A stretch of 64,000 nt of DNA. Source: Tuctoria greenei (taxonomy: Eukaryota > Streptophyta > Magnoliopsida > Poales > Poaceae). The DNA is taken from positions 129,306,230 through 129,370,229 of the forward strand of contig JAYESD010000007.1 of the NCBI GenBank assembly GCA_036927565.1, given 5' to 3'. The position numbers were made by a program, and so were the translations under genes. How positions within the stretch are numbered: the stretch's first letter is position 1; each line of letters opens with the position of its first letter. Positions 22,548 through 33,793 of the stretch are shown piece after piece. The notes beneath the pieces were generated by a model. The model saw only the letters and a list, made by a program, of their open reading frames with translations. It was not told the origin of the DNA and did no database searches.

Positions 22548-23002
22548 CTTGTGGAATTGGGTTAGTGTCTTGGGTAGGACCCTAGTGTCTTAGTCGTCAA
22601 AGAAAAAAATTCCATTGCTCTCTCCATAGGCGAAGCGGAGCATGTTGCAGCTGGAATTTGTTGTGCACAACTTCTTTGGATGCGGCAAACTCTTAGGGAC
22701 TATGGAATAAACTTGCGCCATATCCCTCTCCCATGTGAAAATGAGATGCCATAACAATTGCCCATAATCTAGTTGAACACTCAACGACCAAACACATGTA
22801 TATCCGCCATCATTTGTTGAGAGATCACTCCATCAAAAGAGACATAGTGATTTCCCATGTGAGAACCGACATACAATTGACCGATATCTTCACCAAGCCC
22901 TTAGATGAGAAAATATTTTGTGAACTTAGGAAAGGAGCTCAATATCCTAGATTCTTGAAATGTTGCTTGAATCTTGCACATCTGATCGTTACTTGTATTT
23001 GA
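22548..23002 (+). pseudogene. Copia-2 RNase H fragment
   Basis: After the Athila-1 junction the frame reads degraded RNase H (SSKKKNSIALS-like near 22595, then AGICCAQLLWMRQTLRDYGI). It shifts frame near 22740-22790 and continues as MYIRHHLLRDHSIKRDIVIS and TDIFTKPLDEKIFCELRK. It aligns along its length with Copia-1 RNase H. The N-terminal catalytic Asp region lies on the missing side. Confidence 0.85.
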
Positions 23003-23194
23003 TTCAAAATTCATGCATGCTTGGTAAAAACTCTTCCCCCTCAATTTTCTACAAAACTATTTGAAATTATTGAATCTTTGTGAATTGTGGTCATAGTTTG
23101 GTTGTTCGTTGCTTAATGACCATGTTTGCAAAGATCCTTTGTGAAAACTAGTCCAAAAGGATCAAATCTCAGGTGAAATCCCAAATATCTATGT

Positions 23195-23740
23195 GTTCTC
23201 AGCCTTTGGACTGGACTAGTTCGTTCCCTGGCCAGACAAGTCTGGCCCTCCGAGCTGTTCGGACTAAGTCCATTGGCCGGACAAGTCCGAGTCTCCAACC
23301 AGACTAGTCTGGCCCCTGGGGACTTAACCCCCCAGGGGGCTCCCCGGCTATTCACTCTTCCCATCACACTCTCTCTCCACAAACACGAAAATAGTACCCC
23401 CAAATTGGCGATTTTTTATTCCATCCACCAAAAACCTATTCCAACCCGTGGATTGAAGCCCCAAGGTGTGTGGGAACTCTTCCCCGAGCATCCTCGGCTG
23501 ATTCTTCATCCACATTTCGTCAATTTGATGATTTGAAGAGGTATTCTTGACCTAACCCTAAATCCTTCAAAACTCAAATCTTTTAGGCCTTCTGAAAGAA
23601 ACCTCTTCACAAAAGTCATCAAGATTAGGATTCTTAATGTGTCCATCAGACTAGTTTGGCTTTAGGGCGGACAAGTCCTGCTTGTGCGGACTAGTCCGAC
23701 CCTTGGGCGGACAAGTCTGGGGTTCATAGTGAAAACCCTA
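23195..23740 (+). promoter_or_regulatory. Palindrome groups between Copia-2 pol and env-like frame
   Basis: Degenerate GGACTAGTCC/GGACAAGTCC motifs cluster at about 23208-23320 and again at about 23645-23725, and the env-like ATG follows at 23825. Copia-1 has the same two-group layout. The TATA-like position is degraded here (ggctattcac near 23344), but AAACCCTAAC occurs at about 23733. It corresponds to the Copia-1 internal promoter candidate. Confidence 0.4.
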
Positions 23741-23824
23741 ACTTTCATTATTCTTGTGAATTCTAACACAATATTCCACTTTCTTGGACTCATATACTCT
23801 CTCCTTTATCTCTTCTTAGAGATA

Positions 23825-25025
23825 ATGTCGAACCCCGATGACTCGCATCTATTCGGTCCTGTGCATGAGGCGGCGAGGCAAGAAACCTATCTCCATGCTC
23901 GTGAGGAGCGAGAGTTTGCTATAGCTCTCCTCGAGTCGAGGACTGGGGCAAGGAATGCCAAGAAACATCAATGAGAGGCTCATAACTCAGCTGCACCCAG
24001 ACAAGCCCCAAAGGAAGAAGAGGCATGTGACCATATGTGAGAAGACAAGAACTCAAACGGATAGAGGTGCAAAGGACAAAGGCAAGGCACTAGCAGACGA
24101 ACCGCCAAAGAAGAGAACACCAGTTGTTAAGAAGCGCGCGAGGAAGGCGCAAGTTGGCGTCACCATAAAAGAAAAGGGTAAAAGGGGGTCCTCACAACCC
24201 ATTGGTCCTTTAAGAATGTCCTCACCTGCTAGGAATCCAAATCGACAAGCCACTATTGAAGCTAATATATTCAGAGGAAAAGGGGCAATGAAGGCTAAGA
24301 GATTGAGGATAGAAGACTGCTATAAGTATGAGAAGCACACCGCTGACCCTAGGTTTTGGTGTGACTTCTATTGTGATTACTATCAGACGGTCTATATGAC
24401 CAAGAAAATCCACCGACTGATGCTCAATGGATCGATTGGGATTACATGGCGGAGAAGAACCATGTTGCATTCAATGTGGTGATTGATGTCGTAGAGCGCC
24501 ATGGACTCAAGGATCTCATGGCATTTAGATATGATTGGAACATTGAAGATGTTGTGCAGTTCTACACCACAGTCTACTCCAATAGACAAGGAGATCGGAG
24601 GATCACTTGGCTCACTAATGGTGAGCAATACTCAGTTACATATGGGGAGTTTTCCCAAATTCTTGGCTTGGAGGATCATATTGACAACGAGATCATCATT
24701 TCAAATCTCAAGGCTGTTCATAGGGATGATTTGGATTACATGTATCAAAGCCATGCAATTTATAACACGAGGCACATAAGGAACATCAAGCCTTTCTATA
24801 GTGTGCTCAATCGTGTTCTAAGGAAGACTATAGCCCCCAAGGATGGTGATGTGGGGATCATTCAAAGAAATTTGAGGCATTAGATGGTGCTCATTGATGG
24901 GGATGTCCGATTCAAGTTGTCGAATATATCTATGATGAAATTTTCAACATCTCACACACCCCCAACCGCTCGTGTGGCAATGCACCATATATCCTGTATC
25001 TAATTGAGAAAGTATTCGGCTTAAG
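23825..25025 (+). pseudogene. Copia-2 env-like / plant-transposon-domain frame
   Basis: The frame starts MSNPDDSHLFGPVHEAARQE and shifts near 23960 into a lysine-rich, NLS-like region (PPKKRTPVVKKRARKAQ). It continues to HTADPRFWCDFYCDYYQTVY, shifts again near 24450 and carries DRRITWLTNGEQYSVTYGEF and LRKTIAPKDGDVGIIQRNL before a stop at about 24881. Degraded codons continue to about 25025. The order and core motifs match the Copia-1 frame. Function is unknown; the env-like name is positional. Confidence 0.72.
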
Positions 25026-25283
25026 TTAAAGAAGGATGTTACTCATCGAAGGATTTGTGATGTGATGCTTAATATAGCCTATTCACATTCATGTTTATTG
25101 CCTTATCACAAATCTTGGGAACATCACTTAGGCACCCCACCATAACATGTGTATGTATGATAACTCTCTCAAATCCTTAATTCATGATGCATACATTGAG
25201 GGGGTGTTACTCATACACACACTTGTTATAAAAACCAATTTATATCAATTTTGCTGAAGCTTAATGTGTTGTCATCAATCACC

Positions 25284-25300
25284 AAAAGGGGGAGATTGGA
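25284..25300 (+). other. Copia-2 polypurine tract
   Basis: The purine-rich run AAAAGGGGGAGATTGGA lies immediately before the LTR start at 25303, where it would prime plus-strand DNA synthesis. The typical SIRE-type context caccaaaagggggagattgg is retained. Confidence 0.88.
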
Positions 25301-25302
25301 AG

Positions 25303-26137
25303 TGCATCTAGGCATCCCCATGGGTTTTGGGTAATTAATCACAACAAATTAAGAGACTAATGAGCTTAGCTGATCTTAAGCACAGGTGTGATGATTGAAA
25401 TGAAAGAAAATCCCTTAAAAAGGAAAAGATTAAAACGGTGTCGAAGACTGAAGCATGGAAATTAGGGTTTCTTATGTGTTAAGTTTAGACTAGCCTTTTG
25501 TGTGTGAGGGTGTGTGCATCAAGTGCATGAGATCATAGAATAGGGCTCAAAGTTGTGGTTGAGAGAAAATATAAGTGATAAACCTTGTTGAGAGTGTTTC
25601 TAGGAGACCAGACTTGTATGGGGCTCAGGGTCAGACTAGTCTGGGTTGTCTAGAGTAGTCCGTTTTTGACCAAACTAACAGTTTTTGTGTGAGTTCGTAC
25701 TTGTCCATTTGGGGATGGACTATTGCATTCTACACTTGGTGAGAGTTTTCAAGCTAAGTCTCGAGAGACTGGACTTGTCCACCACATCGGCTGGACTAGT
25801 CCGGATGTCCCTGCGTAGTCTGTTTTCGGCCGGACTAGAGATTTCTGGTGTACTTCGGACTTTTCCGTTATTAGGTGGACTAGTCCATGGTATTATGGAG
25901 AAGGGGTTTATGAGGCTAAGTCATGTTGGACGGACTTGTCTGCCCTTGTGGCCAAACTAGTCCAGTGTGTTCAGACTTGTCTGTTTTTAGGCGGACCAAG
26001 ACATTCTGTTTGAGTTCGTATTCGTTCATTGTTGGTCGGGCTAGTCCGTGTGCCATGACCGTTTGAAATTCAAATGTTATAGGATACGTAATCCTCTACA
26101 GAGTGTGATGTACTGTGGATTCAGTAGGCCGGACTAG
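25303..26137 (+). repeat. Copia-2 3' LTR, 5' part only
   Basis: It starts TGCATCTAGGCATCCC, matching the Copia-1 LTR start. From about 25610 to 26137 it carries many degenerate GGACTAGTCC/GGACTTGTCC motifs. The LTR breaks off inside one of them (ggccggactag) where Athila-2 begins, and the five bases actag (26133-26137) should be repeated at the far end of Athila-2. Confidence 0.8.
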
Positions 26138-27742
26138 TGTTGATATTTCCTACGCACTACTAACAATTCATCCCTAGCAGGGGTGTCAGAAATGCCTGTT
26201 AATAGATTTTATATCACAAATGTAAATCCGCAAGCGCATAGAATCTATCGATGTAGCATTTCTCCTCCAAGAGTATTCCAAAAGGGTGTCACTTATATTC
26301 TCTCAAAGGAAGGATAAATGGAAGCAAATCAATCATCAAATGGAGAGGCTAGGTTGGTCTAGGTAGAGTTCTATCAAGGATGGATAATTGATAGTTGGAG
26401 GTAGTGTGACACACACAAGAGCATTCTATCCAAAGGAGATAAATGAGGTAAAGAGGGAATAGGCTAAGGGTTAGGTAGACTCCTACTATGCTTCTAATGT
26501 ACATATACATAGCCTAAGTTAGTTACTAATGATCATATTAATTATGAATTCTCATGTTATGTGGGTTAACACATCGGGCACGGGTTTACCCCTAGAAAAA
26601 CTAGGATGACTCCCGCCAAGAGCCTTTGGCATAGCCGAACGTGGAGGATTACTAATGACAGATAGGGCTGTCACCACCTACTACATACCTCTCCAATCCA
26701 TGGGTCTACGAGACATTCAATGCTACTTATCTATCCTAGCACCATGCTAGAAAAAGGAATTACCTTGGAAGCCTAGGCACAAGCAATCCTAAGGCAATGA
26801 ACTAAATCATCGTTGAACCAATGTTAATTCATAGCATAAGTGATTCACATTAACATAATCATGTCATATCTAATTATACTATAGTGAGGGGTTTGTAGTG
26901 TTTATGATGATATAATGAGAATGGTATAGTATATTATAAATACTACTCCTACCACATATATGGAATCCACAATCAAACAAGAAACGCTTCATCCAAATAT
27001 AGGAACAATAGAAGATTAAAGATATCATCTTTATTAAGAGCAAAGTCACAAATACAAATAGGAATATGAGAGCCATACCTTTCCCAATTATGAATTGAGA
27101 AGAGACTCATTTTACTCCTCTCCTACTTGGACTATGGACTAGACGCTCTCCTCTCTACAGCCTAAACTCTTCTAAACCTATGGAGAGTAGTGTATACAAT
27201 GGATGAATACTCAAGTGGTGTGTGTTAAAGTGAGGGGTGAGGGGTCCTATTTATAGCTTGGAGAAGGGTCGGTTCCTACCACCAAAATCACGCGAATCAG
27301 TCACCACTGACTTCTTCAAGCCGAGAGGAGCCAACACGTGGAAGTTGAACGAGTTTGGAGGAAACACCAGGTCAGCCGACTATGGGGGTCGGCCAACCTG
27401 GTAACTCCTCCAAACGGTTTGTGCTTTCTTGGGGTAACTTCCAGGTGGGTCCCATCCCTTGATATGGGTGCTACACCATTGGATGGCCTCGGATACTTCT
27501 GTTTGTGGCCCACTTGATCCATGTGGTGCCACATGTCAGCACCTGATTGGCTAGGATTATAATTTATAGGACCATCCCCTTGTTTCACTTCAATTATGTA
27601 TAAAATTCCTGCATGCACCATTTTCTCCAAGGACGAGGGGAAAATAGGTTAAATATAAAGGTGATGTGTGCAAGAAATGATATTTCTCTTACATAATTGA
27701 GTTATATTGACGGGTAAAATTGGTATATAACAGCCATCAACA
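26138..27742 (-). repeat. Athila-2 3' LTR (1605 bp)
   Basis: The plus-strand ends are tgttgatattt (26138) and ccatcaaca (27742), a TG..CA pair with a short inverted repeat. The promoter side has a GTCAGCCGAC/GTCGGCCAAC pair (27401-27368) and TATAAATAG (27255-27247), about 112 bp apart. Compared with Athila-1, this LTR extends further at its 3' end: the block aligned to the Athila-1 LTR terminus and primer edge lies inside it, at about 26180-26200. Confidence 0.83.
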
Positions 27743-27757
27743 AACTCCCTCAAGCTT
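27743..27757 (-). other. Athila-2 polypurine tract
   Basis: On the minus strand AAGCTTGAGGGAGTT immediately precedes the LTR start TGTTGATGGC. Purine richness and position fit the 3' polypurine tract and fix the LTR boundary. Confidence 0.8.
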
Positions 27758-29107
27758 ATCATTTGCTCATCCTGAGCAAAGTCAAGACTTTAGTTTGATG
27801 ATCAGGAGTTGCTACTATGTTCTACTTTTCAAAAGTACCATATGCACAACAAAATACTCTACCCACTATTGCAAAAATTGGCATGATACTTTACCCATAT
27901 TAAGTCATTAAAGGGCTTATGCCTTCTCATATTCATGGGTGGTTGAACGATAGAATAGCAAATGGAGCACACATTCCCTATAAATCAATTTCCACCCAAA
28001 TTCCAGAGAGCTCAATTTAGATTTTAAGTATCTCAATTTAATTCTCTCGGTCTCTCCTTTTTGTGTAGTGGAAATATGTCCTCACCAAGGCATTTTGCCT
28101 TAATTCATCCTACCTCTACATAAGGCTTGTATCTGGAGCTTGGTAGGGAATATAGTAGGCATATTTGCATCACATAATATTGCTAAGTCAAAAGAGCAAG
28201 CGTTAGGAGAAATCAATTCAAAATAATTTGATTCAAGACTTGTGCATGTGTGATGGAATGGAGGTGGATTTGGATATTTGAGATGACTCCTTTTTGAATG
28301 GACTCTCTTATTTTGCAGGGATGAAATATGGCTACTTTTTTTCTCTCATGCTTACAATGTAAGCATGTATTTTCTTTTCTTTTTCTTTTTCTTGTAGCCA
28401 TGTCTTCTACTCCCTTTTTATGCAATAAATTTTGGAGAGAGTACTAAGCATGAATGATATGGAGTTTCTCTTTTTATTGTGGAATGGTGGTATGGTGGGA
28501 ATTTGCTTACTTCTAGTGTAGAAGTATAGCATGTGCAATTGAAGTCTTGAATTCAAAAAGTAATGAATGAAATCTCACAGAGGTCTATACTAGTTTGACA
28601 AAGCTCAATGTGAAGACAAATAGCATATGCATAAGGTCCATCAATGTTATATATCATATGGCTTTGGTAGGTATTTCCAATCAAATGAGAGTAACTTAAA
28701 TCTTTTCAGAATTTCCCCGGAAATTTAAGTTTCACTTTCAAATCAAGGAATAGCAGCCCTATCACTATATCATATCTCAAAACAACTTAGAATGGATTAA
28801 GCTTTTGCTACCCACAATTTCTAAATCAAGGCAAAAACAATTTCAGCCAATGAGAGCAATATGTTAGAGAGTAGTAAGTTGTAAATTAGGGACTTAAGAA
28901 AATTAAAACAGAGAAACTATTCATCATTTCATCTATGTGAATTTCAAGTCATTCTTACCGCACATCTTTTATTCTATTTGAAAACAAACCTATACTATTG
29001 TATTATTATTATTATTCATATGCAAGGTGGATGATGGGTGAATGGAAAATAAATATGCAAGGGGTTGATACAATTTACCTCAAGTGGGGGTCCTCCCCCA
29101 AGCTTGT
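27758..29107 (-). other. Athila-2 3' non-coding region
   Basis: About 1.35 kb without a coding signal. It contains the segment conserved with Athila-1 (28560-28740), an (ATT)n run near 29000 and, at its upstream edge (29080-29105), a second purine-rich tract reading CTTGGGGGAGGACCCCC on the minus strand directly after the env-like stop. Nothing else is recognisable. Confidence 0.65.
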
Positions 29108-30380
29108 TCTTCACTCACCTCCGTGATGATGGTTGAACCCTTGATGTCGGAAGTATGCCACGAGATTGGCTTGTTGTTGTTGTAACGTGGAGTTGAAGTT
29201 GGTGAATTGAGTGTCCATGTGTTGTTGCCAGTCTTGGGTACCTTGGACATGCCCTTGGAGAGTGTTGTAGATGTCACCCGTTCTCACTTCAAGCTCTTCC
29301 ATACGTCTAGTGATATTTGTCATTCCTTGGCTATAGTCACGATGAATTCTAGCCAAAGAGGAATGACATCTTCTCATGGACGTTGGAGGCAAGCTGCTAG
29401 AGCTTTAAGTGGATAGGGGTGGCTCCCACACGGCACCTGGCCATCCATGCCAAAACGGACCTTCAGTCTCATACGATGGAGGTTGAGTCCATCAGGGTGC
29501 ATCACCCGTTGGGTTCTCTTACTCTTCATACATGGACCGTGGAGGTTGTCGGGGGCATGGCCGCTCTCCTTGTACAGCTTCTAGTTACCCTGCCAGAGAC
29601 ATTACTTCTTCGGGCTTCCTCAATGGGAAGAAGGTTAATGGTTAGCCTCTGACATTTGTACAAATGATAGTCTCGGTTAGGTAACCGAATTTCATTGACA
29701 AAGTCGGAATATTAAAATAACAAAGAGCCATCTTGATCATGCTTAAGGGTATGTCCCTGCACTAAATAATCTTTATTAATTAATTCTTTTTCATTTTCAA
29801 TATTCTCAAATGAAGAATATCCTAGTGCTCCTACCCTATTAGCAATACAAGTAATCAATGAAGTGCATTCAATTGGCCCTGTTTTTGGAATGTAATATAA
29901 CCATTGTGTCATCATGGTAATAACTGGAGCAACTTTTATCTTTTTAATCATGGCAAATAAAATTTTTAGCTCATCATCACGCACTACCCTTACGTCTCCT
30001 CTAGGGAACATAGTCATAGCCACCCATTTATGCATGAAGCGTAAAGTATGGTTGTGTAAGTGGTTGTTCCTAGGTGCACTACATCTGACCTCACTAGTTA
30101 AATCTTGCGAAAAACTATGTTTGTGATACTTAGGCAAAATGTCTAAATCTAGCAAACAACGTTTATGGAAGCCTAGGATTTCACTTAATTATTTCCATAG
30201 GATGTTGTATTCTTTTTGAAATAATCTAAAAGTAATACCATCAAATCCTATTTTGAGTGTGCAAAGGAATTGTATGGAGAGAAGGCGTGAACCTCTCTCC
30301 TCTATGTGAGCAAAGTTTTCCCATCCTAATACACGTCAAACGGAAAAGAATTTGGAATCCATACCTATTTTGGAGATCAA
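29108..30380 (-). pseudogene. Athila-2 env-like frame, C-terminal part
   Basis: This piece continues from the LINE target site at 30380 to a stop near 29108. The pieces in order: a degraded stretch to 30155; then HKHSFSQDLTSEVRCSAPRN, KWVAMTMFPRGDVRVVRDDE, LKILFAMIKKIKVAPVITMM and GPIECTSLITCIANRVGALG (29712-30155); a stop-ridden stretch; then a C-terminal coiled-coil-like end (ITRRMEELEVRTGDIYNTLQ, QQQQANLVAYFRHQGF). The middle matches what I remember of grass Athila env-like/ORF2 proteins. Function is unproven; it would act after or apart from gag-pol. Confidence 0.72.
30362..30380. repeat. LINE target-site duplication, left copy
   Basis: TACCTATTTTGGAGATCAA is repeated exactly at 33794-33812. 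The match extends about five more bases with one mismatch. It marks the left edge of the LINE insertion. Confidence 0.93.
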
Positions 30381-30518
30381 CTCCACCTATGTTGTAATGA
30401 CATAGCCAGTCCCAAGCCCAGATAAAGGAGGAGGGGTTGTGATAGGCTTGGCGATCCAACAACTATACTTAGAATTATCATGGAAATGAAACCCATTGGA
30501 AATTCATTGGGGCGTAAC

Positions 30519-30712
30519 CCTCTTAGCGACGCGCCGTACCGAAACCCGGGTATGGTGTTAAGTGGGTGGGGGCCGGGTTGCCACCGCCTTAGTGGCACGC
30601 CATATAGGAACTTGGATGTGGTGTTAAATAGGCGAGGTCCAGATCGCCACCACCTTAGTGGCGCGCTACATTATCGCCTGGATGTAGTGTTAAGTGAGCA
30701 AGGGTCTTTGCA
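30519..30712 (+). repeat. LINE 5' triple repeat, period about 66 bp
   Basis: The block CTTAGTGGCGCGC..GGATGTAGTGTTAA..CGCCACCAC occurs three times (starts near 30519, 30587 and 30652). Each unit encodes a version of LSxxPYRNxxxVLxxxGPxxHR, upstream of and in frame with the endonuclease. Similar repeats are, from memory, usual at the 5' end of grass RTE elements. Confidence 0.75.
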
Positions 30713-30720
30713 TCTTCCTC

Positions 30721-31533
30721 GACAGATGCAAAGGGTAAGGAAGCTAGCCGAGGAAACTAGGTTTCGGGTGGGTAGTTGGAATGTAGGATCCTTGATGGGA
30801 AAGCTACAAAAGTTAGTGCATGTTGCAATTAGGAGGCGTGTAAATATCCTTTTTGTACAAGAGACTAGATGGGCAGGTCAAAAGGCGAGAGAGGTTGAGA
30901 ACACTGGTTTCAAGCTTTGGTATTCTGGCTCGACTGGAACTAGGAATGGCATAGGCATCCTAATAGATATGAGACTGAAGGATGGAGTAGTGGATGTCCG
31001 TAGACGAGGGGAGTAGGATCATACTAGTCAAGGTAGTTGTGGGGGACCTTATCTTGAATGTCATTAGTGCTTATGCCCAACAATCTGGGCTCGACATGAG
31101 CACTAAGAGACAATTTTGGGAGGACTTGGAGGATATGGTTAGTAGTATACCGGTAACTGAGAAGCTCTTCATAGGAGGAGATCTCAGTGGTCATGTAGGT
31201 ACAACTAACGTAGGCTTTGAGGGGGTACACGGAGGTTTTGGGTGTGCCGATAGAAACCAGGAGGGTAAGGATATCCTAGACTTTGCCGTAGCCTATGTCC
31301 TATTGGTAGCTAACACCCTCTTTAAGAAGAGGCTATCTCACTTAGTGACCTTTACTAGTACCCAACATTCTAGTCAAATTGACTATATCCTCACCAGGAG
31401 AAGGGAGAGAGGGGAATGTTTAGATTGTAAGGTGATTCCTGGGGAATGTGTTGTTCCACAACATAAACTTGTGGTAGCCGACTTTCGTTTCCACGTGCGT
31501 GTGTCACGAGACAAAGGTGTTAAAACCGCATGA
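30721..31533 (+). pseudogene. LINE endonuclease (APE-like)
   Basis: The frame 30480-31016 contains FRVGSWNVGSLMGKL, VNILFVQETRW (metal-binding Glu) and SGSTGTRNGIGILID. A one-base insertion near 31010 moves the frame to 30994-31533, which has LILNVISAYAQQSGL, EKLFIGGDLSGHVG (usually GDLNGH, so Asn is Ser here), VTFTSTQHSSQIDYIL and HKLVVADFRF. The endonuclease nicks target DNA to prime reverse transcription. The frameshift and the Asn-to-Ser change should inactivate it. Confidence 0.9.
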
Positions 31534-31542
31534 ACAAAGTGG

Positions 31543-33546
31543 TTGAAGTTAAAGGATGAAACGCAACAATCATTCAAAAGGAGGATGATCATAGAAGGAC
31601 CTTGGAGCGAAGAGGAAGATGCGGATAGTATGTGGGTGAAGATGGCGACCTACATTAGGAAGGCAGCTAGGGAGGTGCTTGGGTGGACAAAAGGTAAGAA
31701 ACTTGTAGATAAAGAAACTTGGTGGTGGAATGAAGATGTACAAAAAGCTATTAAGGAGAAGAAGGAGTATTATAAGAGCTGGCATCATGAGAGAAGTGCA
31801 AGTAACATGAAGAAGTATAAAGAGGCTAAGAAAAATGCAAGGCATGTTGTGAGTAAAGCAAGGAGGCAGGCCTATGATGCGCTATATGAGAGGCCAGGGA
31901 CAAAAGAAGGAAAAAGAGATATATACAAGATGGCTAAACATCACGAGAGAAAGGTGAGAGATCTCAACCAAGTCAAATGCATTAAGGATGAGGCAGATCA
32001 AATTCTATTGAAGGATGAATAAATTAGGAACAGATGGCGGGACTACTTCAATGGACTATTCAATGACGGGAATGAGAGCATTAGGTTCGAGTTGGATGAC
32101 TCATTTGATGATACCAACAGACGATTCGTGCGGAGGATACAAGAGTCTGAGGTTAGAGAGGCCTTAAAAAGGATGAAAGGAGGAAAGGCACGCGGCCCCG
32201 ATGATGTCCCCATTGAGGCGTGGATATGTCTGGGGGATGTAGCAATAGTATGGCTCACTAAACTATTCAACCACATTTTTCAGTCAAACAAAATGCCTGA
32301 AGAGTGGCGGAAAAGTATTTTAGTACCCATCATCAAAAATAAAGGAGATGTTCAAAGTTGTACTAACTACCGAGGAATTAAGCTCATGAGTCATACTATG
32401 AAGCTCTGGGAGAGAGTGATTGAACACCGCTTGAGGAAAGTGACCAATGTCACTAAAAAATAGTTTGGTCTTATGCCTGGGAGGTCCACTATGGATTCGA
32501 TTTTCTTACTCCGTTAGCTTATGGAGAGGTATAGGGAGCAAAAGTAGGAGAAGGCATATGATAAGGTACCAAGACCGGTCATGTGGTGCGCACTAGAGAA
32601 ACACAAAGTTCCAACAAAGCACATTAATCTTATCAAGGATATGTACGATAATGTGGTGACATGTGTGCACGTAAGAGATAGTGAGACCGACACTTTTCCT
32701 ATCACAATAGGGCTACACCAAGGATCAACCTTATGTCCTTACATCTTTTCCTAAGTGATGGATGAGGTGTCGAAGGATATACAAGGGGATATCCCTTGGT
32801 GTATGCTCTTTGCTGATGATGTAGTGTTGGTAGATGAAACTAGGGATGGTGTTGATAGAAAATTGGAGCTATGGAGACAGACCTTAGAGTCTAAGGGGTT
32901 TAGACTTAGTAAAACCAAGACCGAGTATATGAGATGCAACTTTAGTGATGTCGGGTGCGAGGATAGAAATGTCAGTTTACAAGGACAAGTAGTACCTAGG
33001 AGGGACACATTTTGATATTTAGGACAAATGTTACAAAGAAATGGTAATATTGACGAAGATGTTTGCTGCATGATCAAGATCGGGTGGATGAAGTGGCAAC
33101 AAGCATCTGGAATCTTATGTGATAAGAAAGTTCCACAAAAATTGAAAGAAAAATTCTATAGGACGGTGATCGGACCTGCGATGTTGTACGGAGCAGAATG
33201 TTGGCCAACTAAAAGGCAACAAGTCCAACAAATGAGTGTTGCGGAGATGCGCATGCTACGGTGGATGTGCGGTCACACAAGAAGAGACAAAATTAGGAAC
33301 GAGGTAATACGTAATAGGGTAGGGGTGGCACCGATTGAGGAGAAACTAGTCCAACATCGCCTACGGTGGTTCGGGCATATCCAGCGGAGACCTCCAGAAG
33401 CACAGGATAACAGTGGTATTATAAATAGTAGAGAATTTTTTAGGAGGAGTAGAGGTCGACCAAGGTTTACATGGCAGGAGGCGGTGAAACGAGACTTAAA
33501 GAAGTGGGACATACCTAGATATTTGGCTCATTATAGGACTGTATAG
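31543..33546 (+). pseudogene. LINE reverse transcriptase and C-terminal region
   Basis: One frame (31543-32022, 32092-32463, 32755-33015, 33028-33546) is interrupted by stops. It includes ARGPDDVPIEAWICLGD, WRKSILVPIIKNKGDVQSC, NYRGIKLMSHTMKLWERVIE, FGLMPGRSTMDSIFLLR and HQGST, the active-site FADDVVLVDE, and a C terminus with GAECWPTKRQQ, RMLRWMCGHTRRDKIRN and HRLRWFGHIQRRP. Around 32548 the text jumps from REQK to EKAYDKVP, so the FIDL motif A with its catalytic Asp is deleted. The copy is not functional. Confidence 0.9.
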
Positions 33547-33793
33547 AAATTAGCAATTCATGTGCCAGATCTTAGCTTATTCGTATTTTGTTACTCTTAT
33601 GTTCTTTCTTATTAGCCCATTTCTAAAATAAATAAAACGTAGAATCTTATTTTATTTGTATTTATTATTATTATTATATTTTTTATTATTTTTTACTTTC
33701 ATCTTATTTTCTATTACTTTTCTTCAAAATTGTTTGGTTTCATTTCTAGCCAACCCCAACTTGTTTGGGACAAAGGCTTGGTTGTTGTTGTTG
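33547..33793 (+). other. LINE 3' untranslated region and TTG tail
   Basis: AT-rich sequence with (TTA)n-like runs at 33655-33695, then the conserved RTE end (caacttgtttgggacaaagg) and (TTG)n up to the target-site duplication. No coding signal. Confidence 0.85.

Larger units (their letters stand above)
22548..26137 (+). mobile_element. Copia-2: 3' fragment of a SIRE/Maximus-type copia element
   Basis: Plus-strand order: RNase H fragment, spacer with palindromes, env-like frame, 3' untranslated region, polypurine tract, partial 3' LTR. It is a relative of Copia-1 in opposite orientation. Its upstream part is cut off by Athila-1 (at 22547) and its LTR is cut off by Athila-2 (at 26138). Both insertions are therefore younger. 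The continuation of the LTR should lie beyond the window. Confidence 0.82.
30381..33793 (+). mobile_element. RTE-type non-LTR retrotransposon (LINE)
   Basis: A 3.4-kb LINE inserted in the Athila-2 env-like frame, opposite in orientation. It has a 5' region with three repeats, an endonuclease, a reverse transcriptase, a 3' untranslated region and a terminal (TTG)n tail (gcttggttgttgttgttg). These are standard for plant RTE-clade elements. It is flanked by an exact 19-bp target-site duplication. One frameshift, several stops and a deletion at RT motif A show it is dead. Confidence 0.92.

Noticed and set aside
26197..27742. Athila-2 LTR starting at the tgttaatag near 26197
   Set aside because: The TG..CA inverted ends fit better at 26138 (tgttgat..atcaaca), where the sequence also leaves the Copia-2 LTR cleanly after actag.
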